Part shown: positions 1 through 6,831 of the stretch, piece after piece
Position numbering within the stretch: position 1 is the stretch's first letter
How the letters are laid out: every line of letters starts with the position of its first letter
Source: Candidatus Hebobacteria bacterium
GTDB lineage: Bacteria; Armatimonadota; Hebobacteria; Hebobacterales; Hebobacteraceae
Reading direction: 5' to 3'
Length of the DNA: 12,045 bases
Assembly (NCBI GenBank): GCA_029821235.1
Contig: JALGTT010000049.1
Span: 1-12,045 of the forward strand
Notes under the pieces: model-generated
The model's input: the letters and a program-made list of their open reading frames with translations, nothing else
The model's database searches: none
What the model was told of the DNA's origin: nothing
Program-made: the position numbers and the translations under genes

Positions 1-447
1 GGGGACGCCGATCAGGTCCCGCCACAACTTGGGCGCCTCCTCGTCCTCCGGGTGCACGGTGATCCAGATCCGGTCGGCCGGCAGGCCCAGCACCTCGATC
101 ACGTACTCCCAGGCGAACTCGATCGCCCCCTGCTTGAAATAGTCCCCGAACGAGAAATTGCCCAGCATCTCGAAGAAGGTGAGGTGCCGGGGCGTCTCGC
201 CCACCTGCTCGATGTCATCCGCGCGGAAGCACTTCTGGCAGGTGGCCACCCGCGGCGCGGCCGCGGGCGTGATCCCCCGGAACCAGGGCACGAACTGCTG
301 CATCCCCGCGCTGGTGAACAGGGTGGTCTCGTCGGTCGGCTTCAGGGACGAAGAGGGCAGAACCCGATGGTCCTTGCCCGCGAAATAATCCAGGAAGCTC
401 TGTCGAAGTTCTTGGCTGCTGCTGAGCTTTCCCACAGAATCACACAT
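1..447 (-). CDS. alaS: Alanine-tRNA ligase (AlaRS), N-terminal part, cut by window edge
   Basis: Class II aminoacyl-tRNA synthetase that charges tRNA-Ala in the cytoplasm. The 149 visible codons are the start of the catalytic domain. Seen: an SSSL segment near residues 32-35, TSAGMQQFVPWFRG (motif 1 region), a CQKCFRADDIEQVG stretch, then TPRHLTFFEMLGNFSFGDYFK, the AlaRS hallmark (motif 2 region), and a WITVHPEDEEAPKLW segment at the edge. The family is usually about 870-900 aa, so most of the gene lies outside the window. The ATG at 447 is chosen because GGAGAG (455-460) sits 7 nt upstream. It follows the permease gene by 87 bp, and that gap holds its own promoter and a leader hairpin. The assignment is secure. 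Confidence 0.97.
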   Translation of the reverse strand, partial: MCDSVGKLSSSQELRQSFLDYFAGKDHRVLPSSSLKPTDETTLFTSAGMQQFVPWFRGITPAAAPRVATCQKCFRADDIEQVGETPRHLTFFEMLGNFSFGDYFKQGAIEFAWEYVIEVLGLPADRIWITVHPEDEEAPKLWRDLIGVP

Positions 448-469
448 GCGATGACTCTCCGTGATGATG

Positions 470-490
470 GCGCCCGCCGGAGGCGGACGC
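470..490 (-). promoter_or_regulatory. 5' leader hairpin of the alaS mRNA
   Basis: Positions 482-490 and 470-478 pair as a 9-bp stem (one G-U pair) around a 3-nt loop. The stem begins almost exactly at the start site predicted from the extended -10 box and ends 9 nt before the Shine-Dalgarno at 460-455. It has no trailing U tract, so it does not look like an intrinsic terminator. A 5'-terminal stem could protect the message or tune translation. It is far too short for a T-box. Function is unproven. Confidence 0.45.
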
Positions 491-496
491 GTTGCT

Positions 497-505
497 ATTA
501 TAGCA
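497..505 (-). promoter_or_regulatory. Extended -10 promoter for alaS
   Basis: On the minus strand the sequence TGCTATAAT (505 to 497) is a perfect extended -10 element: TG, one base, then consensus TATAAT. No good -35 lies 16-18 nt upstream (GCCTTA at 525-520 is poor), which is tolerated for extended -10 promoters. The predicted start is near 490, about 43 nt before the alaS ATG. It is the only AT-rich patch in this high-GC gap. The call is inference from motif and position. Confidence 0.7.
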
Positions 506-534
506 GAACCGGACGCCGGTAAGGCGCTGTGTCG

Positions 535-1731
535 CTAGTGCGCCTCGACCTGGGGAGAGGGCGGTGCGAAGATCTCCGGCCAGTAATGTACCAGTATCAC
601 CTTGATCGCCCCGGCGACGGGAACCGCCAGCACGATCCCGAGAAACCCGAACAACGTGCCCCCGGCCAGCAACGCGAAGATCACGCACAGCGGGTGAATG
701 CCCACCCGCCGCCCGATGACGCGGGGGGAGACCACGTAGTCCGAGAACATGTTGCCCCCGATCAGCAGCAATCCCACCACCACTATCAGCCCCGCGCTCT
801 CTCCGGTCGCCGCCATGGTCAGCACGATGATCACCAGCGCGGTGGGAAACCCCAAATACGGAATCGTCGAGAGAACGCCGGTCCCCACCCCCAGCAGGAT
901 GGAGAAGCGCACCCCGGCCACAGTCAACACCGATGATGCGTATATCGCCATCAGACAGGCGATGGTCAGCAGGCCAAGCAGATACCCGCCGGCCACGCGG
1001 TTGACATCCTTGAGGATGCTCACGATGGTCGTTCTCTGGCTCTCCGGCACGGTGGCCAGCACCCGCCGGGCGAGCATGTGATAATCGCGCAGCAGCCAGA
1101 AGGTCACCACCGGCGTGATCACCAGCAGGGACAGCACCGCGAGGGAACTCTTCAGCCAGGCCAGCCCGGCGTTCAACAGCGACAAGGCATAGGACTGAGC
1201 GCGCACGCTCAGCCCGGAGAACCACTGCTCCACATCGCTCGGCACCACCCCCACCGGCGCGCCCCACTTCTCCACCAGCACGCGCCACTGCTCCGCCAGG
1301 TCCCCGATCTGGGCCACATAGGTCTGGTAGCCCGCAAGCAGGTCTCTCGCCTCTCCCGCCACCGCCGGAATCGCCAGCACCCCGGCCGCCACGAACACCA
1401 CCAGGAACAGCCCGAACACCACCCCGATCGCCCGCGTCCGGCTCCATCCCTGCTGTTCCAGCCGGTCAATCGCGGGGTTGAGCACATAGGCGAGGGCGGC
1501 CCCCAGCACGAACGGCGAGAGAATGCTCCGCACCCGCCACAACAGCCAGATCACCAGCAGACCCGCCACCAGCGCCCACAGCCATTTGGGCCAGGACAGC
1601 AGGCGCGCCTCCGGCCGGACGGCTCCCTCCCGGGCCTCCAGCATGCGAACCGTCGCCACATGCACGATGGTGACCAGGTACACGACCACCGCGGTGCACA
1701 TCAATGCAACAAGAGCACTTGGCAGGTCCAC
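535..1731 (-). CDS. AI-2E / PerM family membrane permease
   Basis: Integral membrane protein of 398 aa belonging to the AI-2E transporter (PerM, UPF0118) family. The substrate is unknown: members have been linked to autoinducer-2 export or to ion/proton exchange. Hydrophobic spans appear near residues 5-28, 50-63, 69-84, 102-122, 195-217, 250-270, 278-306, 312-328 and 345-382. The soluble loop at about 123-190 and the C-terminal PLCVIFALLAGGTLFGFLG followed by AVPVAGAIKV are typical of the family. The extra first span (5-28) comes before the usual start. The GTG start at 1731 is supported by GGAGGG at 1736-1741. It lies 67 nt downstream of the sigma factor gene on the same strand, so it is probably cotranscribed. 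It also sits next to alaS, as the Bacillus homologue YrrI does. Confidence 0.88.
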   Translation of the reverse strand: MDLPSALVALMCTAVVVYLVTIVHVATVRMLEAREGAVRPEARLLSWPKWLWALVAGLLVIWLLWRVRSILSPFVLGAALAYVLNPAIDRLEQQGWSRTRAIGVVFGLFLVVFVAAGVLAIPAVAGEARDLLAGYQTYVAQIGDLAEQWRVLVEKWGAPVGVVPSDVEQWFSGLSVRAQSYALSLLNAGLAWLKSSLAVLSLLVITPVVTFWLLRDYHMLARRVLATVPESQRTTIVSILKDVNRVAGGYLLGLLTIACLMAIYASSVLTVAGVRFSILLGVGTGVLSTIPYLGFPTALVIIVLTMAATGESAGLIVVVGLLLIGGNMFSDYVVSPRVIGRRVGIHPLCVIFALLAGGTLFGFLGIVLAVPVAGAIKVILVHYWPEIFAPPSPQVEAH

Positions 1732-1798
1732 TATTCCCTCCGCACGCGCACGCCCCTCGACAGGACCTCCGCCCCGACATCCCCTCCGGCGGAGGAGG

Positions 1799-2647
1799 TT
1801 AGTCCTCGAAACGGTCCTTCATCAACTCCCGCAGCCGCTTGATCGCTCGCTGCTGGAGCCGGGAGACGTGCATCTGAGAGATCTTCAGCCGCTTCGCCAC
1901 CTTGGTCTGAGAGAGGTTCTCGAAGAACCGAAGGCGGATGATCTCGCGCTCCCTTTCGGGCAATCCTTTGATCGCTTCCACCAGCCGGGCGCGGTGTTCG
2001 AACTTCTCCAACTCATCGTCCACCTGGCCCACATAGTCGGCCAGCACCCCTCCCGATGAATCCTCCGAATCCTCCCCTCCCAGGTCCTGGTCGAGCGAGG
2101 GCAGTTCGTACATCTCCCCCAACTCCAGCGCCTCCAGCGCCTGGCTCTCTTCCACATCCAGGTACTCGGCCAGTTCCGCGATGGTAGGGCTGCGGTCCAA
2201 GCTCTGCGTCAGCCTCTCGGCCGCCTTGGTGGCCGCCAGGCTCAACTCCTGAAGCCGCCGCGGCACTTTCACCGCCCACCCGCGGTCCCGGAAATGCCGC
2301 CTGATCTCCCCCACGATGGTGGGAGTGGCATAGGTGGCGAAGCGAATCCCCCGCTCGGGGTCGAAGCGGTCGATGGCGTTGATCAACCCGATGGTCCCCA
2401 CCTGGATCAAATCCTCCAGCGGCTCCCCCCGGTTGGCGAACTTGCGCGCCAGATAGCGCACCAGGTTCAGATGCGCCATGATGAGTTGCTCCCGCAGTTC
2501 GGGATCGCGGGAGCGGCGGTATCGATCGAAGAGTTCCGGCGTGGCCGCGTCCGCCTGCGGGGACGCCCCGACCTTTCCCCGCGCCGCCTCGGCCTCTTCC
2601 TCCGGGGCCTCTTGTGACTTCAGCGCTTTCTTCGGCTCCGAACTCAT
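1799..2647 (-). CDS. sigB: RNA polymerase sigma factor, SigB/SigF/SigG subfamily
   Basis: Alternative sigma-70 family factor, 282 aa, likely directing a general stress or developmental regulon and held inactive by the RsbW-type anti-sigma factor encoded just upstream. A charged N-terminal tail (1-35) precedes region 2: NLVRYLARKFANRG (61-74), then EDLIQVGTIGLINAIDRFD and FATYATPTIVGEIRRHFRD (103-121), the core-binding and -10 recognition segment. KVPRRLQEL (127-135) opens region 3. Region 4 carries the -35 helix-turn-helix, with RLKISQMHVSRLQQRAIK at 253-270. The ATG at 2647 overlaps the rsbW stop (ATGA), implying translational coupling; this start is preferred over one 11 codons upstream. 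The gene order rsbV-rsbW-sigma matches Bacillus sigB and spoIIA operons. The sequence does not tell SigB from SigF by role, so the symbol is by analogy. Confidence 0.93.
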   Translation of the reverse strand: MSSEPKKALKSQEAPEEEAEAARGKVGASPQADAATPELFDRYRRSRDPELREQLIMAHLNLVRYLARKFANRGEPLEDLIQVGTIGLINAIDRFDPERGIRFATYATPTIVGEIRRHFRDRGWAVKVPRRLQELSLAATKAAERLTQSLDRSPTIAELAEYLDVEESQALEALELGEMYELPSLDQDLGGEDSEDSSGGVLADYVGQVDDELEKFEHRARLVEAIKGLPEREREIIRLRFFENLSQTKVAKRLKISQMHVSRLQQRAIKRLRELMKDRFED

Positions 2648-3039
2648 GACCCGTCCCGGTACTTCACCAGACGGACGCACCCGCCCGTCTCGGCGTCACA
2701 CGCCACCTCGACCTTGTCCATGCAGAGGCGCATCAGCATCAGCCCCAGGCCCTCGCAGTCGCCGTCAATGCTGAATCCGGGTCCATAGTCAAACACCTCG
2801 ATCGCCAGGCATCGGTCGTCCATCGTAAAGCGGACCAGGATTTCGTTCTTCCGCCCCTGCTTCACATGCTCCACCGCGTTCGTGCACGCCTCTCCCAGCG
2901 CCACCTCGATGTCTTTCACGATGTCCATGGTGAACCCGAGTTGGGCCGCCACTCCGGTCGTCATCCACCGCGCTATCCGCACGAACTCCGCTCTCCGGGG
3001 AATTCGCAACTCCACGCTGGCAGCCGTTGCGGCGCTCAT
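2644..3039 (-). CDS. rsbW: Anti-sigma factor serine kinase, RsbW/SpoIIAB type
   Basis: GHKL-fold protein kinase of 131 aa. In this family it binds and blocks the cognate sigma factor and phosphorylates the RsbV anti-anti-sigma factor. Seen: the N box GEACTNAVEH (49-58, with Asn54 the expected Mg-ATP ligand), the G1 box DYGPGF (84-89), and the G2 box GLGLMLM (97-103). Length is normal for the family. The start at 3039 has a strong AGGAGG at 3047-3052, located inside rsbV, and the ATG overlaps the rsbV stop (ATGA). The next gene, the sigma factor, overlaps its stop in the same way. This keeps the three partner-switch proteins in fixed ratio. No RsbU-like phosphatase is visible in the window, so the stress input must be encoded elsewhere. 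Confidence 0.94.
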   Translation of the reverse strand: MSAATAASVELRIPRRAEFVRIARWMTTGVAAQLGFTMDIVKDIEVALGEACTNAVEHVKQGRKNEILVRFTMDDRCLAIEVFDYGPGFSIDGDCEGLGLMLMRLCMDKVEVACDAETGGCVRLVKYRDGS

Positions 3040-3389
3040 TTCCCTACCTCCTCGAGCGCGGCCCCCAACTCCTCATACATTGGGAACACCTGGTCCAGGC
3101 CCGCCCGCTCGAACAGTTTCTTGATGAAGGTCCGGGGGCTCACGATCCCGACCTGCCCGCCCGATTCGACGAGGTGGCTGCGCAGCCCCTTCAGCACACC
3201 CAGGCCGGAGGAGTCCATGTACTCCACCCCGGCGAGGTCAACCAGGAGGTTCCGCGCCCCCTCCGCGATCAGCCCCTCCGCCGCCTCCCGCACCCGATCC
3301 TTGGTGGCGATGTCTATCTCCCCGGCCAGCGACAGCACCCCCACATTTCCCCCCTCCATGCGTGACTCGATCTTCAGTGGGCTCTCCAT
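3036..3389 (-). CDS. rsbV: Anti-anti-sigma factor (STAS domain), RsbV/SpoIIAA type
   Basis: Single STAS-domain protein of 117 aa that, when unphosphorylated, binds RsbW and frees the sigma factor. Seen: LAGEIDIAT at 21-29, the family's first conserved strand, and the phosphorylation site YMDSSGLGVL at 57-66. Ser60, the first serine after Asp59, aligns with the phosphoserine of SpoIIAA/RsbV. The open frame extends upstream to 3494, but that extension crosses a palindromic repeat and is arginine-rich low-complexity sequence. The ATG at 3389, with a GGAG/AAGGGAG purine stretch just before it, fits the family length. It is first in the rsbV-rsbW-sigma set. I see no convincing promoter in its 238-bp upstream gap, so readthrough from the ytxG/H-like genes is possible. 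Confidence 0.94.
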   Translation of the reverse strand: MESPLKIESRMEGGNVGVLSLAGEIDIATKDRVREAAEGLIAEGARNLLVDLAGVEYMDSSGLGVLKGLRSHLVESGGQVGIVSPRTFIKKLFERAGLDQVFPMYEELGAALEEVGK

Positions 3390-3433
3390 GCTCCGCTCCC
3401 TTCCCCTCTCCGTTCGCTCACCGCGCTTTGTTC

Positions 3434-3460
3434 TGTAGGGCGGGGTCACCAAACCCCGCC
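3434..3460 (+). repeat. REP-like palindromic repeat (copy 1)
   Basis: TGTAGGGC followed by a perfect 8-bp stem (3439-3446 with 3453-3460) and a CACCAA loop. The 23 bases before it (about 3411-3433) resemble the segment before the copy at 6941-6970, so the conserved unit is longer than the hairpin. It lies 45 bp upstream of the rsbV start and would be in the mRNA leader if transcription enters from upstream. Confidence 0.75.
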
Positions 3461-3596
3461 AAACCACCTGACACAATCGAACCACCCTCCGCAAGCTCCG
3501 CTTGCGAGGCGGGCAAAGGTTCCCACTCCGCCAAGGCTTCGCAGGACCCGGTCCGAAGGGCCTAGGGGCCTACGCCCGCCGCCCGGACTAGCTCTT
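3461..3596. other. Non-coding gap between two REP-like repeats
   Basis: I see no gene here. The gap contains a 7-bp perfect hairpin with a TCC loop (3490-3506) and the block TACGCCCGCCGCCC (3571-3584). That block recurs at 6961-6974 and, minus the first base, at 7141-7153. No clear sigma-70 -35/-10 pair and no SigB-type GTTT/GGGTAT pair was found on the minus strand, although the rsbV operon starts just downstream. Confidence 0.5.
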
Positions 3597-3627
3597 TGTG
3601 GGGCGGCATCACCAAGTGCCGGCCGCC
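3597..3627 (+). repeat. REP-like palindromic repeat (degenerate copy 2)
   Basis: TGTGGGGCGG, then ATCACCAAG and a GC-rich right arm. It shares the TCACCAA loop core and the arm pattern of the copy at 3434-3460, with several mismatches. It abuts the stop codon of the YtxH-like gene (3628-3630) directly, a typical position for REP elements at the 3' end of a gene. Confidence 0.6.
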
Positions 3628-3828
3628 TCAACTCTCCCAGTCATCCTCCAGCGGCGCGCGGCGCACACAACGGCGAAGTCTCTCCACCGCCTTCGCCACC
3701 TCTTCCCGCGTCACCCGGCCCGGGTGAGGCGCGCCCAGCATCACTCCGATCCCCACTCCCGCGATGAAACTCAGTATCCCCTCCGGCCCCTCATCCTCCG
3801 CGAGGTCGAACTCGGTGTCTGTCGTCAT
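3628..3828 (-). CDS. Small YtxH-like membrane-anchored protein
   Basis: A 66-aa protein of unknown function. After an acidic N-terminus (FDLAEDEGPEG) comes one glycine-rich hydrophobic segment, ILSFIAGVGIGVMLGAP (about residues 19-35). A short basic amphipathic helix follows (TREEVAKAVERLRRCVRRA). This layout, a glycine-rich span ending in AP plus a charged helix, resembles the YtxH domain but is about half the length of Bacillus YtxH. The ATG at 3828 is chosen because GGAGAG (3836-3841) lies 7 nt before it. The longer open frame up to 3954 is low-complexity and overlaps the neighbour. It follows the DUF948 gene by 47 nt on the same strand. YtxG (DUF948) and YtxH are adjacent in Bacillus too. 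Family assignment is moderate. Confidence 0.72.
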   Translation of the reverse strand: MTTDTEFDLAEDEGPEGILSFIAGVGIGVMLGAPHPGRVTREEVAKAVERLRRCVRRAPLEDDWES

Positions 3829-3875
3829 CTCGTGACTCTCCTCGTTGTCTCTCCGCACCCGCCGGGCGCGGGGAC

Positions 3876-4259
3876 TCAGTGCTCGCGCTTCTCGCCCTTC
3901 GCGCCCTTGGCGCCCCGGACCGAGGCCACCCCTTTGCGAAAGCCCGCCACCCATGACTTCAGCCGCCCGAGGGTGGAGCCAACCAGGGTGCGCGGCCAGG
4001 ATTCCGGTTCCAGCCTTTCGGTCAGATGGTCAACCCGCTCCAGGGCCTTGGCAACGGAGGCCGCCCCCGCGTCGAGTTTATCCGCGGCTCCTTTCACCGT
4101 CTGCACTATTTCGTTGGCCCCGCGGGTGATGGGCGCGATCTCCTTTTCCACCGAGTCCACCAGTTCGTGGACCCGCTTGATCAGGTAATAGGCGCGGATG
4201 GCGAGCGCCGCTATCGCAATCGCTGCCACGAACGCCCCCAGAAGTGCCAGTTGTTCCAT
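3876..4259 (-). CDS. DUF948 family (YtxG-like) membrane protein
   Basis: A 127-aa protein with one N-terminal membrane span (about residues 3-25, LALLGAFVAAIAIAALAIRA). A long helical segment follows with heptad-like spacing (IKRVHELVDSVEKEIAPITRG and on to ERVDHLTERLE, about 27-88). The tail is basic and rich in Gly, Ala and Lys. This is the DUF948 pattern: a membrane anchor plus coiled-coil. The molecular function is unknown. The ATG at 4259 has a good AGAGGTGA 5 nt upstream; a GTG three codons earlier is in frame but has a poorer site. It starts 12 nt after the mnmA stop, so it is in the rarA-mnmA operon. Its YtxH-like neighbour and the nearby sigB-type operon suggest an envelope stress role, by inference. 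Confidence 0.8.
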   Translation of the reverse strand: MEQLALLGAFVAAIAIAALAIRAYYLIKRVHELVDSVEKEIAPITRGANEIVQTVKGAADKLDAGAASVAKALERVDHLTERLEPESWPRTLVGSTLGRLKSWVAGFRKGVASVRGAKGAKGEKREH

Positions 4260-4271
4260 TCGCTTCACCTC

Positions 4272-5360
4272 TCAGAACGACGATTCGATCACGCCCCCGA
4301 AGGCGACGCACTCTCCGTCATAGCACACCGCCGCCTGCCCGGGCGCAATCGCCCGCTGCCGCCTCAGAAACCGCAGCCTCACCCTGTCCCCCTCCGGCGT
4401 GGCGACACACGACGCCAGCCGGGCCCCATACCGCACCTTCACCTTGAACCTGCCACCCTCCGCGGGCAGCGACGGGCGGGCCACGTAATTCACCTCCCCC
4501 ATCACCAACCCCCGCGCCAGCAGGTCCTCTTCCTCCCCCACTACTATTTGGTTCCGCATCCCGTCTATCGCCACCACATACCACGGCCGCCCCCGCGCCA
4601 GCCGCAGCCCCTGCCGCTGGCCCACCGTGTAGAAGGGGATTCCCCGATGTCTCCCAATCTGCCTGCCTTCTCGGTCGACAATCGGCCCCGGCTTCACCCC
4701 CTCGGGCCGCCGGCCGGCGACGAATTCCCCGCACCCGCCCTCCATCACGAAGCAGATCTGCTGGCTGTCCGGCTTCTTCGCCACCCACAGCCCCAGTTTC
4801 CGCGCCAGGGCACGCGTCTGCGTCTTCCGCAGGTCCCCCAGCGGAAAGAGCGCCTTCGCCAGATGTTCCTGCCGCAGTCCGTAGAGCGCGTAGGACTGAT
4901 CCTTGTGCTTGTCCGCCGCCCGACACACCGTCCACCGCCCCCGCTCCCCGGTCCGGCGCACCCGCGCATAGTGTCCGGTCGCCAGATACCGCGCGCCGAT
5001 CTCCTCCGCCCGCCGCAGGAGCCCGCCGAACTTCACCAGCGTGTTGCAGGCGATACAGGGGTTCGGCGTCCGGCCCCGCACGTATTCGTCGCAGAACGGC
5101 TCTATCACCAGGCGCGCGAATTCGTCCCGCAGGTTGATCACATAGTGCCGGATTCCCAGTGCCCGCGCCACTCGACGCGCGTCCTCCACCGCATCCAGCC
5201 CGCAGCATCCCCGCATCCCCGGCGGCGGCTCCGCCTCCCGCGGCCAGATCTGCATGGTGAGCCCCACCACCTCGTAGCCTTGCTCGACCAGCAGCGCGGC
5301 CGCCACCGAGCTGTCCACCCCGCCGCTCATCGCCACCACCACGCGCGCGCGCGGCCTCAC
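4272..5360 (-). CDS. mnmA: tRNA-specific 2-thiouridylase MnmA
   Basis: Cytoplasmic enzyme of 362 aa that activates U34 of Lys, Glu and Gln tRNAs with ATP and replaces oxygen with sulfur to form 2-thiouridine. The PP-loop SGGVDSS is at 12-18. The catalytic cysteines fit well: Cys102 in GRTPNPCIACN and Cys203 in KPDSQQICF. GMRGCCGLDAVEDARRVA (48-65) and ATGHYARV (127-134) are standard landmarks. The C-terminal half holds the central and beta-barrel domains (VGQRQGL, YDGECVAFGG). The GTG at 5360 overlaps the rarA stop (GTGA), and the methionine 18 codons upstream lies inside rarA in a Gly/Ala-rich stretch, so GTG is preferred. The sulfur donor is probably the cysteine desulfurase encoded divergently at 7298. 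Confidence 0.97.
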   Translation of the reverse strand: MRPRARVVVAMSGGVDSSVAAALLVEQGYEVVGLTMQIWPREAEPPPGMRGCCGLDAVEDARRVARALGIRHYVINLRDEFARLVIEPFCDEYVRGRTPNPCIACNTLVKFGGLLRRAEEIGARYLATGHYARVRRTGERGRWTVCRAADKHKDQSYALYGLRQEHLAKALFPLGDLRKTQTRALARKLGLWVAKKPDSQQICFVMEGGCGEFVAGRRPEGVKPGPIVDREGRQIGRHRGIPFYTVGQRQGLRLARGRPWYVVAIDGMRNQIVVGEEEDLLARGLVMGEVNYVARPSLPAEGGRFKVKVRYGARLASCVATPEGDRVRLRFLRRQRAIAPGQAAVCYDGECVAFGGVIESSF

Positions 5361-6739
5361 TCGCCCTCTTCCTCCCGCTGCTTCTGCTCCGCCTCCCTCC
5401 GCCTGCGCTCCCACTCCTTCATCCGCTCCCCGATTCTTTTCTCGAACCCCTGGCTGCTCGGCTCATAATACGGCCGGGACTTGGTTCCCCTGGGCAGATA
5501 CTCCTGGGGCACATAGTGGCCCGGGAAATCGTGCGGATAGAGGTAGCCCTCTCCGTGCCCCAACTTCTTCGCCCCCGAATAGCCGGTCCCCCGCAGATGC
5601 TTCGGCACCGGAGGCGCCACTTTCTTTCGCACGTCCTCGATCGCCCGCGAGATCGCCAGATAGGAGGCATTGCTCTTGGGCGCGGTCGCCACGTAGATAG
5701 TGGCCTGCGCCAGCGGAATCCGCGCCTCCGGCAGCCCCACGTACTCCACCGCGTGCGCGGCCGCGTTGGCGATCACCAGGGCCATCGGGTCCGCGTTGCC
5801 CACATCCTCGGCCGCCTGTACGATCAACCGCCGCACGATGAACCGCGGATCCTCCCCCGCCTCCAGCATCCGCGCCAGCCAGTGGAGGGCGGCATCGGGG
5901 TCGCCCCCGCGCAGGGATTTGATATAGGCGGAAATGATGTCGTAGTGCGCGTCCCCCTCCCGGTCGTACTTGAGCGCGCGCCGCTGGGCCGCGTCCTCCA
6001 CCATGGGCAGGGTGATGACCCTCTTTCCCTCCTGGGCCGCGCGCTGGGCGGCCGCCTCCAGGGCATTCAGCGCGGCCCGCGCGTCCCCATTGGCGAGGTT
6101 CACGATGTGTGCGCGCGCCTCCGGCCTCAGTTTCAACTTCAGGCGCCCCAGCCCGCGCTCCTCATCCGCCAACGCGCGGTCGAGCAGCCCCCCCACCTGC
6201 TCATCGGTCAACGGCTCGAACACGAAGATGCGGGACCGGCTCACCAGCGGCGCGTTGATCTCAAAATAGGGGTTCTCGGTGGTGGATCCCACCAGCACGA
6301 TGGTGCCGTCCTCCACGAAGGGCAGGAAGGCGTCCTGCTGCGACTTGTTGAACCGGTGGATCTCGTCCACGAACAGGATGGTCCGCTGACCCGACACCTT
6401 CATCCGCTTGGTCGCCTGGTCCACCACCCGTCGAATATCCGCCACCCCTGAAGTCACCGCGGAATAACTCTCGAAATGGGCCTTCGTATACCGGGCGATG
6501 ATCAGCGCCAGCGTGCTCTTCCCGGTGCCCGCGGGCCCGTAGAAGATCACCGAGGACAGCGAATCCTGCTCGATTGCCTGTCGCAGCCAGGTCCCGGGGC
6601 CGACGATCTTCTCCTGCCCCACGAACTCATCCAGGTCGCGGGGCCGCATCCGCGCCGCGAGGGGCTGAGGCGCCGCCCGCTCCGCGGACCTCTCCTCTGG
6701 AAACAGGCTGGGGGAATCGCTCGCGTCCCGGGTGGACAT
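5357..6739 (-). CDS. rarA: Replication-associated recombination protein A (RarA/MgsA), AAA+ ATPase
   Basis: Clamp-loader-like AAA+ ATPase of 460 aa acting at stalled or gapped replication forks. The Walker A motif GPAGTGKS is at 68-75 and Walker B ILFVDE at 121-126, followed by IHRFNKSQQDAFLP. Sensor 1 is in GSTTENPYFE (151-160), and arginines in LVSRSR (165-170) are arginine-finger candidates. Further on, RRALKYDREGDAHYD and SAYIKSLRGGDPDAALHWLA mark the RarA tetramerisation domain, and RGTGYSGAKKLGHGEGYLYP is the conserved C-terminal signature. The tail (about 432-460) is highly charged. The ATG at 6739 has no Shine-Dalgarno sequence, but a good promoter sits just upstream, so the message is likely near-leaderless. 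It heads the operon with mnmA. Identification is secure. Confidence 0.97.
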   Translation of the reverse strand: MSTRDASDSPSLFPEERSAERAAPQPLAARMRPRDLDEFVGQEKIVGPGTWLRQAIEQDSLSSVIFYGPAGTGKSTLALIIARYTKAHFESYSAVTSGVADIRRVVDQATKRMKVSGQRTILFVDEIHRFNKSQQDAFLPFVEDGTIVLVGSTTENPYFEINAPLVSRSRIFVFEPLTDEQVGGLLDRALADEERGLGRLKLKLRPEARAHIVNLANGDARAALNALEAAAQRAAQEGKRVITLPMVEDAAQRRALKYDREGDAHYDIISAYIKSLRGGDPDAALHWLARMLEAGEDPRFIVRRLIVQAAEDVGNADPMALVIANAAAHAVEYVGLPEARIPLAQATIYVATAPKSNASYLAISRAIEDVRKKVAPPVPKHLRGTGYSGAKKLGHGEGYLYPHDFPGHYVPQEYLPRGTKSRPYYEPSSQGFEKRIGERMKEWERRRREAEQKQREEEGE

Positions 6740-6748
6740 TACGACGCG

Positions 6749-6790
6749 ATTCTAACACGGGGCCGAACGGGGGTCAACGCGACCTTTTTT
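6749..6790 (-). promoter_or_regulatory. Sigma-70-type promoter of the rarA-mnmA operon
   Basis: On the minus strand TTGACC (6777 to 6772) and TAGAAT (6754 to 6749) are 17 bp apart, each one mismatch from consensus. Six As (6790-6785) lie 7 nt upstream of the -35 and could act as an UP element. The start is predicted around 6742, only 0-4 nt before the rarA ATG (6739). Confidence 0.75.
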
Positions 6791-6831
6791 CGTCCTGACG
6801 TTGTGCGCTACGTTTTCCTTTTGTAGGGCGG
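6788..6831 (+). repeat. Direct repeat unit, left copy
   Basis: The first 16 bases (6788-6803, TTTCGTCCTGACGTTG) recur exactly at 6911-6926, and TTTTGTAGGGCGG (6819-6831) recurs exactly at 6941-6953. The roughly 15 bases between are similar but diverged. The unit therefore spans about 43 bp and leads into the palindromic repeat. A third, weaker copy precedes the repeat at 3434. Confidence 0.75.

Noticed and set aside
1778..1800. Terminator between the sigma factor gene and the permease gene
   Set aside because: CCTCC/GGAGG can pair over a 3-nt loop, but the stem is 5 bp and no T tract follows.
3390..3494. N-terminal extension of RsbV by 35 residues
   Set aside because: It is translated from a palindromic repeat and GC-rich leader, and is Arg-rich. 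The family length fits the start at 3389.
4026..5468. 480-aa open frame on the plus strand opposite mnmA
   Set aside because: It is antisense to a clear MnmA, rich in His, Pro, Arg and Leu, and has no domain. GC-rich DNA gives long shadow frames.
6770..6790. Intrinsic terminator on the plus strand (short stem followed by six Ts)
   Set aside because: The stem is only 4 bp plus G-U pairs and no plus-strand gene precedes it. The same bases make a good minus-strand promoter with an A tract.
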